Below are positions 1 to 5,192 of a stretch of DNA of 8,629 bases, piece by piece. Origin of the DNA: Thermoproteota archaeon. Its GTDB lineage: Archaea; Korarchaeota; Korarchaeia; Korarchaeales; Korarchaeaceae. The notes beneath the pieces were generated by a model. That model was not told the DNA's origin and searched no databases. It saw only the letters and a list, made by a program, of their open reading frames with translations. The DNA is taken from NCBI GenBank assembly GCA_021158805.1, contig JAGGTZ010000009.1, forward strand, positions 1-8,629, given 5' to 3'. Positions within the stretch are counted from its first letter, which is position 1. The number at the start of each line of letters is the position of its first letter. The position numbers and the translations under genes were made by a program.

Positions 1-39
1 AACCATCTGTAAGTTATCTCCGACGATCTTGTATCTCAT
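1..39 (-). CDS. N-terminal fragment of a probable AIM24/TIGR00266 family protein
   Basis: Only the first 13 codons lie in the window; the gene runs off the left edge. Read on the minus strand from the ATG at 39, they give MRYKIVGDNLQMV. From memory, archaeal and bacterial AIM24-family (TIGR00266) proteins commonly open with a very similar pattern (M-x-Y-x-I-x-G-x-x-x-Q-x-V, usually followed by acidic residues and PGE). The family is a cytosolic beta-helical fold without a firmly established biochemical role in prokaryotes. A TATA-like element lies about 45 nt upstream on the same strand. The call rests on a 13-residue match, so it is suggestive only; the start itself is credible because an upstream ATG (at 51) is closed by a stop after two codons. 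Confidence 0.5.
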   Translation of the reverse strand, partial: MRYKIVGDNLQMV

Positions 40-78
40 ATGTCATCCCATATCCGCAACTAGAATGAATACAGGATG

Positions 79-88
79 AAATTTAAGC
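79..88 (-). promoter_or_regulatory. TATA-like box for the gene at the left edge
   Basis: Read on the minus strand the element is GCTTAAATTT, centred about 45 nt upstream of the ATG at 39. Archaeal transcription usually starts 24-28 nt downstream of the box, which predicts a leader of about 18-20 nt. The leader carries only a weak GGATGA just before the start codon. This is inferred from base pattern and spacing alone. Confidence 0.35.
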
Positions 89-91
89 ATC

Positions 92-103
92 ACCTCGGTA
101 GGT
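92..103. repeat. Imperfect palindrome ACCTCGGTAGGT, possible operator
   Basis: The sequence pairs ACCT with AGGT around a 4-bp centre. It sits immediately upstream (minus-strand sense) of the TATA-like box at 79-88. It resembles the perfect palindrome at 191-201, which also has the form ACCT...TAGGT. Two similar dyads in one short intergenic region could be binding sites for a dimeric regulator of the left-edge gene. No regulator gene is visible in the window, so the role is speculative. Confidence 0.25.
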
Positions 104-163
104 CTTCATAACTTTGGCAAAAACAAGTTAACAAGCTATATCCTATCAATAGATCCGAATCTT

Positions 164-223
164 ACCTGTAATTTGAGGGAAACTTCTTCTACCTAGTAGG
201 TACCTAGTTCGCTAAATACAGGT
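164..223. repeat. Nested palindromes and direct repeats in the intergenic region
   Basis: ACCTGTA at 164-170 is the reverse complement of TACAGGT at 217-223. Between them lie an 11-nt palindrome ACCTAGTAGGT (191-201), an overlapping perfect 10-nt palindrome TAGGTACCTA (197-206), and a direct repeat ACCTAGT at 191-197 and 202-208, spaced 11 bp, about one helical turn. The block lies between the 3' end of the FMN enzyme gene and the 5' end of the left-edge gene, both on the minus strand. It could be protein-binding DNA or a structured RNA; I found no tRNA or box C/D sRNA signature in it. Confidence 0.35.
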
Positions 224-230
224 GAACTAA

Positions 231-286
231 AGAAGGAGAAAATCCTATAGATCCTCTCTAACGAAAGTGAATTAGGGGGTCCTTCT
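231..286 (-). terminator. Inverted repeat downstream of the FMN enzyme stop codon
   Basis: AGAAGGA at 231-237 and TCCTTCT at 280-286 are complementary. An inner pairing of CTCTCTAA with TTAGGGGG, including G-U pairs, is possible if read on the plus strand. On the minus strand the repeat begins within the stop codon of the gene ending at 285 and is followed by T-rich sequence, so it may mark the transcript end. The outer stem encloses over 40 nt, so a terminator role is only weakly supported. Confidence 0.2.
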
Positions 287-1706
287 AATTAATGTTCTTC
301 TTCTCTAAGAGTGGAGAACAGCCCCTGTCATATACATACCTGATGCCAAAGAGACCAGCTAGTTCCCTTCTGAGAGCACCTACGTCCTCTTTTGATAACC
401 TATGCATGTAGTACTTGCCTAAAGCTGAGGTAAGCATTTTCACCTCATTTTGAACGCTCTTCAAGTAGTTGACAACCCCCTTCTTACATCTCTCTCCCTT
501 TATCCCCAAGTTCAGTGCCAACTTACCTAATTCTCTGAGTAGAGTGTATCTGAATAGCTCATTCTTTATGAAGGTCTGAGCTAGCGGGATATTTCCTAGG
601 CAAGAATAAACCATGGGCCTGCCGAATGCAACAGCATCAGCTCCTAGGGCTAACGACTTGACCACGTGGGAACCGTCATAGAGCCTACCTGATATTATGA
701 AGCTCGTATTAATTCCCTTCTCCTTGGCCCTAGTTATTGCTGAGAGACATGATACCGTAGGTAACCCTAGGTCCCTCATGCCAGCTATCGGACTCATTCC
801 AGTTCCACCTTCCTTTCCATCGATTGTTATGGCATCGATACCCTCCCTCGCGGCTATCTCTATTACACTGTCAAGATCCCTATAGGGACCCGTCTTCAAG
901 AATACCTTAATCCTAGGGAAGTTGTTCTTAATCAGCCTAATTTGACTGGCCAATATATCCTCTGTGAAAGTTCCGGGGGCCGAATGTTTCTCATAGTAGT
1001 CCTTAACAACTTTCTCTGGATCCTCTGGGATGTAATACGAATCCTTTATCCTCAAAGCTACATCCCTGCTTACTAGTACTTCACCACCAAGTCCCGGCTT
1101 CGCTCCCTGTCCAATCTTAATCTCGAAGGCTATAAGGCCCTCCTCTATATAAGGATCGAAATCTGGGTCTGTATACACTCTCTCCCAAAGCTTTAGATTC
1201 TCGTCCTCTACACTTTGTTGTATTACAAGCCCCCCATATCCATCATTCAGATTTCTAAGGTAAGAAAAGGCCCTCTCCTTGAATGAGGGCTGTTTCGTGA
1301 GCCTCTCATCATATCCCCTTATGCTGGCTATGTTCTCCCCCAATGAGTAGATGATACCCATTTCCGCGCAGGCCTCAGCTATCTTAGGGCCTATCAGGTT
1401 TGCTATATGAGTACCGCCCATCGCAGCACAAACTACAGGCATTTTCACCTTAAAGCCGCCAACCACACTCTCAGTATTCACATCTATGTAGAGAGGTTCT
1501 CTTAAGAGCTCTATCCCCTTCTCAAGTCTCTCAGGTGTAAACTGTGGTGGTAATAGTACTATGTCATCTAGGAGAAGGAATCTCCTGGGCCTATCGTATA
1601 CATCAGCGCCGAATACATTATATCCAAATTCATCCTTAGGTGGATAGACCGCAAGTTCTCCGAGCTTAGCTCTCCTAAATATCTCATCTATCGGATAGTC
1701 CGTCAT
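285..1706 (-). CDS. FMN-dependent glutamate synthase-family protein (stand-alone GltS/GlxD-type domain)
   Basis: The 473-residue protein matches the FMN-binding synthase domain of glutamate synthases (COG0069-type). Visible landmarks are IKIGQGAKPGLGGE (197-209), IDGKEGGTGMSPI (295-307, phosphate/flavin loop) and ISGRLYDGSHVVKSLALG (338-355) followed by GADAVAFGRP, typical of the TIM barrel. The C-terminal NYLKSVQNEVKMLTSALGK region (413-431) is the usual family tail. Canonical GOGATs bind a 3Fe-4S cluster through three closely spaced cysteines after the GRP segment; here only C369 is near and the motif is absent, as I recall for the N-methylglutamate synthase subunit GlxD/MgsC. No glutaminase or ferredoxin domain is fused. 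The ATG overlaps the stop of the upstream asparagine-synthetase-like gene (ATGA), implying coupled translation. The stop is TAG at 285-287. Family assignment is secure; substrate (glutamate from 2-oxoglutarate, or another amine acceptor) is not. Confidence 0.85.
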   Translation of the reverse strand: MTDYPIDEIFRRAKLGELAVYPPKDEFGYNVFGADVYDRPRRFLLLDDIVLLPPQFTPERLEKGIELLREPLYIDVNTESVVGGFKVKMPVVCAAMGGTHIANLIGPKIAEACAEMGIIYSLGENIASIRGYDERLTKQPSFKERAFSYLRNLNDGYGGLVIQQSVEDENLKLWERVYTDPDFDPYIEEGLIAFEIKIGQGAKPGLGGEVLVSRDVALRIKDSYYIPEDPEKVVKDYYEKHSAPGTFTEDILASQIRLIKNNFPRIKVFLKTGPYRDLDSVIEIAAREGIDAITIDGKEGGTGMSPIAGMRDLGLPTVSCLSAITRAKEKGINTSFIISGRLYDGSHVVKSLALGADAVAFGRPMVYSCLGNIPLAQTFIKNELFRYTLLRELGKLALNLGIKGERCKKGVVNYLKSVQNEVKMLTSALGKYYMHRLSKEDVGALRRELAGLFGIRYVYDRGCSPLLEKKNIN

Positions 1707-2797
1707 GGGGAGTGCACCCCTGGGACCTTTGGTGCGGGTCTTGCTAGATGCACTGATGGGAGATCACAGATGTATTTAACCAATCTCTCCATTCCTATAC
1801 CAAAACCTGCTGAGGGCACTCCATGATCCTTTAGGAATTGGAGATACCATTTGTAAAGTTCCGGATTCTCATTAGTTTCTCTCATCCTTGCAAACACTCT
1901 AGATACCTCATATTCTCTTGCTGCTCCCGATGATAACTCGCCGTGACCTTCTGGTGCTAGCAAATCGAAATCCATTAATATTCCTGGCTTATCTGGATAC
2001 TCCCTATCATAGAAGCCCCTCGCTCCCTTAGGATAGTCGTAAATGAAGAAGGGTTGGTTGTGTATTTTTGAAAGGTACCACTCCCATTCCCAAGGGATCT
2101 CAGTTTTATAGCTGAGCCTACTCTTCGGCTTTTTGACGTTAAATCGCTTCTCTAACTCTTCAATTACACTAGGATCCTCTGCTTCTTTCATTAATAAGTC
2201 TATAGCTTCCTTATGCGTCATCCTCTTCAAGGGAAGTTTAATATCAGCCAGTGATGTCCTAGTGGATCCGAAGAACTCCCATATCTTCACTAGAGAGTCC
2301 TCATACTGGGACATCGATGCTATAACATGTTTGATTAGCCTTTCGGCTATCTCCATGACTTGGAAGTGGTCCGCATCCCTCACCTCTAGATCGACCTGAA
2401 CGAACTCTACTAGGTGTCTTCCAGTCCTTCCTGCATCTATTGGCTCATGTCTTAAGTTAGGATAGAAGAAGTAGACCTTTCCTTCTTCCATAGCTGCTGC
2501 GAGTAGCTGCTTATAGAGGATGCCACTCCTCATGATTCTATACTCCTTCCCATAGAATGGGACTCTGAACTCAAATGCACCTCTGGTTCCGGGGTCTGTC
2601 ACAGGTCCGATTAGGATAGGATCGAATTCAACAAATCCTTCAGAGTCCAGGAACTCTCTCATTGCCCTCGCTATCCTATGTCTAAATCTGTACACTTCCT
2701 GCATTATAGGATGGCTAACTATACGGTATATGTCCTGCTTAAATGCCTCTGGTTCTAATGGTATTTGCCTTTGCGCTTCAGATTTCTGTAGTGACAT
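1703..2797 (-). CDS. Asparagine synthetase/AsnRS-like protein, class II aaRS catalytic core without anticodon domain
   Basis: The 364-residue protein is a class II aminoacyl-tRNA synthetase core of the AspRS/AsnRS type. It lacks the roughly 100-residue N-terminal OB-fold that reads the anticodon. Motif 2 is seen at NLRHEP (114-119) with GRHLVEFVQVDLEV (126-139), and motif 3 at GFGIGMERLV (331-340). Other segments, including VTDPGTRGA (66-74), FYDREYP (262-268), GHGELSSGAAREYE (284-297) and the PKVPG tail, match the archaeal asparagine synthetase (AS-AR) characterised in Pyrococcus abyssi. That enzyme amidates aspartate with ammonia and ATP. This protein is longer than the about 294 residues I recall for AS-AR, with extra sequence around 165-250. 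It heads an operon with the FMN synthase-type gene. A leaderless start at 2797 is supported by a TATA box. Substrates other than aspartate remain possible. Confidence 0.82.
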   Translation of the reverse strand: MSLQKSEAQRQIPLEPEAFKQDIYRIVSHPIMQEVYRFRHRIARAMREFLDSEGFVEFDPILIGPVTDPGTRGAFEFRVPFYGKEYRIMRSGILYKQLLAAAMEEGKVYFFYPNLRHEPIDAGRTGRHLVEFVQVDLEVRDADHFQVMEIAERLIKHVIASMSQYEDSLVKIWEFFGSTRTSLADIKLPLKRMTHKEAIDLLMKEAEDPSVIEELEKRFNVKKPKSRLSYKTEIPWEWEWYLSKIHNQPFFIYDYPKGARGFYDREYPDKPGILMDFDLLAPEGHGELSSGAAREYEVSRVFARMRETNENPELYKWYLQFLKDHGVPSAGFGIGMERLVKYICDLPSVHLARPAPKVPGVHSP

Positions 2798-2816
2798 AAT
2801 TCAAGACCACGTTAAG

Positions 2817-2826
2817 CAAATAAAAG
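2817..2826 (-). promoter_or_regulatory. TATA box of the asparagine synthetase-like/FMN enzyme operon
   Basis: The minus-strand reading is CTTTTATTTG, centred 25 nt upstream of the ATG at 2797. That spacing places the predicted transcription start at or next to the start codon, so the mRNA is probably leaderless; no Shine-Dalgarno is present. Inferred from sequence and spacing. Confidence 0.5.
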
Positions 2827-2841
2827 GCTTAGCATCAATAT

Positions 2842-2867
2842 GACCTAATATTCCCAAAAAATAGGTC
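2842..2867 (-). terminator. Possible hairpin/T-run terminator of the membrane protein gene
   Basis: GACCTA (2842-2847) and TAGGTC (2862-2867) form a 6-bp inverted repeat. On the minus strand the intervening loop holds a run of six T. It lies about 125 nt past the stop of the membrane protein gene. Archaeal termination depends mainly on U-tracts, so the T-run is the more relevant part. The remainder of 2798-2992 shows AT-rich sequence with no convincing gene or RNA. Confidence 0.25.
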
Positions 2868-2992
2868 TGATATACTGAAAAATGCATTAACCTATGTTAA
2901 TTAGACATCAAAATGCAGGAATATAAGTCGATATAACTAACATGTTGAGGCGCGTTAAGTCAGGGTTTCAAGTTTACAACCTAATAAATGCC

Positions 2993-3391
2993 TTAGAAAT
3001 GTGTAAAGGGTCTGAGACCGCTCTCTACAGGAACCGCAAGGTATAGAGTTAGCAGTTCGAGGACTCCGGCCATCACCATTAATAGGAAAGCCCTACTCCA
3101 AGTCGTACCGTACCAGGCTTTTATCACAGCTATCCAAATGGCGAACATGCTAACCGTTCCTAAGATGGATGGGACGGGAGTGTATACTGAGGCAAATTTG
3201 GTTACTACCAGGTAAACAAGGCCTGATAGAAAGTTTCCCGCTATTACTAGCCCCATTAGAGATAAGAAACCATGCCTCTCTTCCATTACAAATATCTGAG
3301 CTACCCAGAGGAAGAATGTCTGTATAGCTATGGGGATGAGAGAGATGAAGAGATAGCCTAGTAGATCTATGAGCTTTACGGGCATGTCCAC
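2993..3391 (-). CDS. Small four-helix integral membrane protein, function unknown
   Basis: The 132-residue protein is strongly hydrophobic, with four likely membrane helices at about 9-35, 42-64, 74-93 and 100-120. Short charged connectors (MEERHG at 36-41, KAWYGTTWSR at 91-100) and a brief hydrophilic tail separate them. No catalytic motif, signal peptide or cysteine pair is visible, and I do not recognise the family. The start is taken as GTG at 3391, because a TATA box is centred about 27 nt upstream; the in-frame ATG at 3385 is the alternative and would shorten it by two residues. It is transcribed divergently from the YbjN-like gene across only 44 bp, so the two may share control. The composition and the clean frame support a real gene. 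Confidence 0.7.
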   Translation of the reverse strand: MDMPVKLIDLLGYLFISLIPIAIQTFFLWVAQIFVMEERHGFLSLMGLVIAGNFLSGLVYLVVTKFASVYTPVPSILGTVSMFAIWIAVIKAWYGTTWSRAFLLMVMAGVLELLTLYLAVPVESGLRPFTHF

Positions 3392-3403
3392 TCTAATGGC
3401 AAA

Positions 3404-3422
3404 ACCTTATAGTCTTTATAAT
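3404..3422. promoter_or_regulatory. Overlapping divergent TATA boxes between the membrane protein and YbjN-like genes
   Basis: On the plus strand ACCTTATAGT (3404-3413) is centred about 27 nt before the ATG at 3436. On the minus strand ATTATAAAGA (complement of 3413-3422) is centred about 27 nt before the GTG at 3391. Each box therefore predicts leaderless transcription of its gene. The two boxes abut or overlap at 3413, so binding of TBP/TFB to one could exclude the other. This is inferred from sequence and spacing only. Confidence 0.45.
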
Positions 3423-3435
3423 TACTACTACTCAT

Positions 3436-3807
3436 ATGGAAAGGTTTCTGAGCGAAATAGAGGGAATACTGAAGGAAGAAAGGGTAAATTACCAAAAGGT
3501 TGAACAGGCCTTTCTGGTTACTTTTAGGGATAAGGAGATCAGGTATAATGTTCTGATATTTGCTGATGAGCATATGGCGGTGATAGTGGGAAAGACGGAT
3601 CCTCCCTTTATACCGACGCCGGAGATGGGAGCTAGGCTCTTAGAAGAAAATTTCAGGATGAACTTCGCAGCTTATCACCTCACTCAAGATAATGAGGTAA
3701 TTGTGACCTCCGTACTCAGAAGTGAGTGTATTAGGGAATCCTTTAGGAGGAACTTCTACATAGTCCTTTCCTTCCTTAAAAGGTTAGGTGAGAGTCTTGC
3801 TTCTTGA
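3436..3807 (+). CDS. YbjN-like protein, first of a tandem pair
   Basis: The 123-residue protein has the layout of YbjN-domain proteins, which adopt the type III secretion chaperone (CesT-like) alpha/beta fold. An N-terminal helix (2-15) precedes beta strands (VEQAFLVTFRD, 22-32; IRYNVLIFAD, 35-44; HMAVIVGKTD, 46-55). The helix plus strand LLEENFRMNFAAYHL (68-82) and EVIVTSVLRSECI (87-99) follow, then a C-terminal helix (100-120). The LL-x2-N segment followed by a hydrophobic strand is characteristic of YbjN. There is no catalytic signature; known relatives are thought to act as chaperone or adaptor-like proteins. ATG at 3436 fits the TATA box as a leaderless start. It leads a five-gene run and overlaps the next gene, a diverged paralogue, by 20 nt. 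Fold assignment is by pattern, from memory. Confidence 0.6.
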   Translation: MERFLSEIEGILKEERVNYQKVEQAFLVTFRDKEIRYNVLIFADEHMAVIVGKTDPPFIPTPEMGARLLEENFRMNFAAYHLTQDNEVIVTSVLRSECIRESFRRNFYIVLSFLKRLGESLAS

Positions 3808-4216
3808 TGATATTGAGGCCATTTTAAAGGAACTCGGGCTTTCCCCCTTGAGAGAAGAGGACATGCTCGTTCTACTAATAGGTGAGGGAGGAAGAGAAGT
3901 CGTCGTCTATATTATAGCTGAGGAGGAGAGAAAGGTCGCCTACGTACTGGCTTCAGCATATCCACCCATTAAGGCCGAAGGTAGGGAGCTAGATATTCTA
4001 AGGGCCTCTTGGGAACTCGTGGACAGGGGGGTCCCCTGCAAAGTTGGAGTAGATAAAGACTCGGTTGTAGTAGAGGTTGACCTGGACGAATGTCATATAA
4101 AGAAAGATGTGTTGCTGGAAAGCATATACTTTGCAGCTGAAGGCATGCTTACAATTGCCGACAAACTCAGGGAGGGAGAAAGCCCTGAGGCTGCTGAAGG
4201 TGAGAGTGATACCTAA
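3788..4216 (+). CDS. YbjN-like protein, second of a tandem pair
   Basis: The 142-residue protein repeats the order of elements of the preceding gene: a helix DDIEAILKELG (7-17), strands MLVLLIGEGG (26-35), EVVVYIIAEE (37-46) and KVAYVLASAYPP (49-60), then ILRASWELVDRGVPCKVGV (70-88), SVVVEVDLDECHI (92-104), and a C-terminal helix. The central ECI/ECHI residues align between the two. The C-terminal 15 residues are acidic and low-complexity. Identity to the neighbour is low but the architecture is shared, suggesting an old duplication and possibly a heterodimer, since CesT-fold proteins are commonly dimeric. The GTG start at 3788 lies within the upstream gene; TTG at 3797 is an alternative. The end overlaps the DUF167 gene. 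No biochemical function can be assigned. Confidence 0.58.
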   Translation: MRVLLLDDIEAILKELGLSPLREEDMLVLLIGEGGREVVVYIIAEEERKVAYVLASAYPPIKAEGRELDILRASWELVDRGVPCKVGVDKDSVVVEVDLDECHIKKDVLLESIYFAAEGMLTIADKLREGESPEAAEGESDT

Positions 4217-4406
4217 GTCCAAAAGAGAAGGGGTAGAGAAGGAAGGAGATCTCCTAGTGGTAAAAGTCAGGGATCCACCGGTAAGCGGGAGAGCGAATAG
4301 GAGACTAATCGAAGTGCTATCCGACTATCTAGGTATTCCAAAATCAAAGATAGAAATTGTAAAGGGCCTAAAGTCTAGAGAGAAGATAATCAAGGTGGAT
4401 GAATAG
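4200..4406 (+). CDS. DUF167/YggU family protein
   Basis: The 68-residue product matches the DUF167 (YggU/UPF0235) family along its whole length. It has an opening strand RVIPKSKR (2-9), LLVVKVRDPPVSGRANRRLI (18-37) with the conserved PPV-x-G-x-AN core, LGIPKSKIEIVKG (44-56) and SREKIIKV (59-66). The family is a small cytosolic alpha/beta protein of unknown function, widespread in bacteria and archaea. I place the start at GTG 4200, because the conserved fold begins there. An in-frame ATG at 4107 would add about 30 residues that overlap the YbjN-like coding sequence and do not look conserved; GTG 4206 is also possible. It overlaps the upstream gene by 17 nt and its TAG shares one base with the next start codon, so it is a mid-operon gene. 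Confidence 0.8.
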   Translation: MRVIPKSKREGVEKEGDLLVVKVRDPPVSGRANRRLIEVLSDYLGIPKSKIEIVKGLKSREKIIKVDE

Positions 4407-5188
4407 TGGATGAACTAATAGAGGCAGCCTTAGCGGGCCTCTCTAATAGTAGTAAGAGGAAGTATAGATTTGTCTTCAGATCATTTCTACGAATAGTGTC
4501 CCTTGAGGAGGCTAAACCAATTCATGTGAGGATTTGGGCTTCAAGGAGAGAAGGAACTATTTCAAGACGCACCCTGAAGCAACAGCTCTACATGCTATCG
4601 AGGCTTTTCAAGATAGCGGGCAGGAAAGATTTAAGCAATGAAGCAAGAGCATTAGCAAAGGAAATTAGAGCGCCTCCTCCCCACCCTAAGGTAAACGAGG
4701 AACTATTTAGGACCTACCAGCAGATAGAGCGCCTCTTGGCCAATGCCAAACCCCTTCAAAGGGCTGCCATAATGATGCTCGCAGAGACCGGCATGAGAGT
4801 TGGAGAATTGGTCTCATTAAGGTGGGAAGATGTAGATCTAACGAACAAGAGGGCTTTAGTAAGAGGGAAGGGGGGAAGGTCTAGGTATGTTTACTTCACA
4901 AGTAGAACCAAAAAACTGCTTGAGGAGATAAGTGCTAAAAGAAAGGAAGATATGGTATTCCCGGTTACGGCTAGGACTATTAGGAGGTGGGTTTCACAGC
5001 TTTTGAATACGCATCCTCATGCCGTGAGGCATGCCTTTGCTGTGTGGTTCCTCTCTAAAGGAGGCAATCCTAGAGTCCTGCAAAGGATCTTGGGGCATAG
5101 CAGTCTGAGGACCACTGAAATATATTTGGACCTAACCCAAAGCCTCATTGAGAGGGAATATAGAATGGTCACAGGAGGGGAGCGATAA
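4406..5188 (+). CDS. xerA: XerA-type tyrosine recombinase
   Basis: The 260-residue protein is a complete tyrosine site-specific recombinase. The N-terminal SAM-like core-binding domain spans about 5-90. The catalytic domain has R131 (TGMRVGELVSLRW), K155 (RGKGGRSRYV), H205 and R208 (PHAVRHAFA), H231 (LGHSS) and nucleophile Y240 (TTEIYLDL), so all active-site residues are present. Archaeal XerA is the single recombinase that resolves chromosome dimers at dif in Pyrococcus; the short length and lack of phage-type extensions fit this. The GTG start at 4406 shares a base with the TAG of the DUF167 gene. No att sites, excisionase or other mobile-element genes are nearby, favouring a housekeeping role over an integrase. 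The N-terminal domain is somewhat short, and a role as a mobile-element recombinase is not excluded. Confidence 0.87.
   Translation: MDELIEAALAGLSNSSKRKYRFVFRSFLRIVSLEEAKPIHVRIWASRREGTISRRTLKQQLYMLSRLFKIAGRKDLSNEARALAKEIRAPPPHPKVNEELFRTYQQIERLLANAKPLQRAAIMMLAETGMRVGELVSLRWEDVDLTNKRALVRGKGGRSRYVYFTSRTKKLLEEISAKRKEDMVFPVTARTIRRWVSQLLNTHPHAVRHAFAVWFLSKGGNPRVLQRILGHSSLRTTEIYLDLTQSLIEREYRMVTGGER
5174..5180 (+). promoter_or_regulatory. Shine-Dalgarno sequence for the glycosyltransferase
   Basis: GGAGGGG lies inside the last codons of the recombinase gene, about 12 nt before the GTG at 5193. It supports this start over the upstream TTG, and contrasts with the leaderless first genes of the transcripts in this window, as expected for an internal operon gene. 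Confidence 0.4.
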
Positions 5189-5192
5189 TCAG

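Noticed and set aside
90..284. A tRNA, box C/D sRNA or other known RNA gene in the left intergenic region
   Set aside because: No cloverleaf, no GGTTCGAATCC-type T arm and no paired C (TGATGA) and D (CTGA) boxes were found on either strand.
2918..2941. A dif-like site (repeated ATATAA elements) for XerA
   Set aside because: The ATATAA copies are direct rather than inverted and the spacing does not fit the 11-6-11 bp layout known from Pyrococcus dif.
2942..3046. A 34-codon plus-strand frame starting at ATG 2942
   Set aside because: It overlaps the 3' end of the membrane protein gene on the opposite strand, has no recognisable content and its TATA-like sequence is badly spaced.
4107..4199. 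An N-terminal extension of the DUF167 gene from ATG 4107
   Set aside because: It lies wholly inside the YbjN-like coding sequence in another frame, its residues do not resemble the family, and the conserved fold begins at 4200.
4406..5188. An integrated mobile element carrying the recombinase
   Set aside because: No att repeats, tRNA target, transposase or viral genes flank it, its codon use matches the neighbours, and it is embedded in an operon with overlapping genes.
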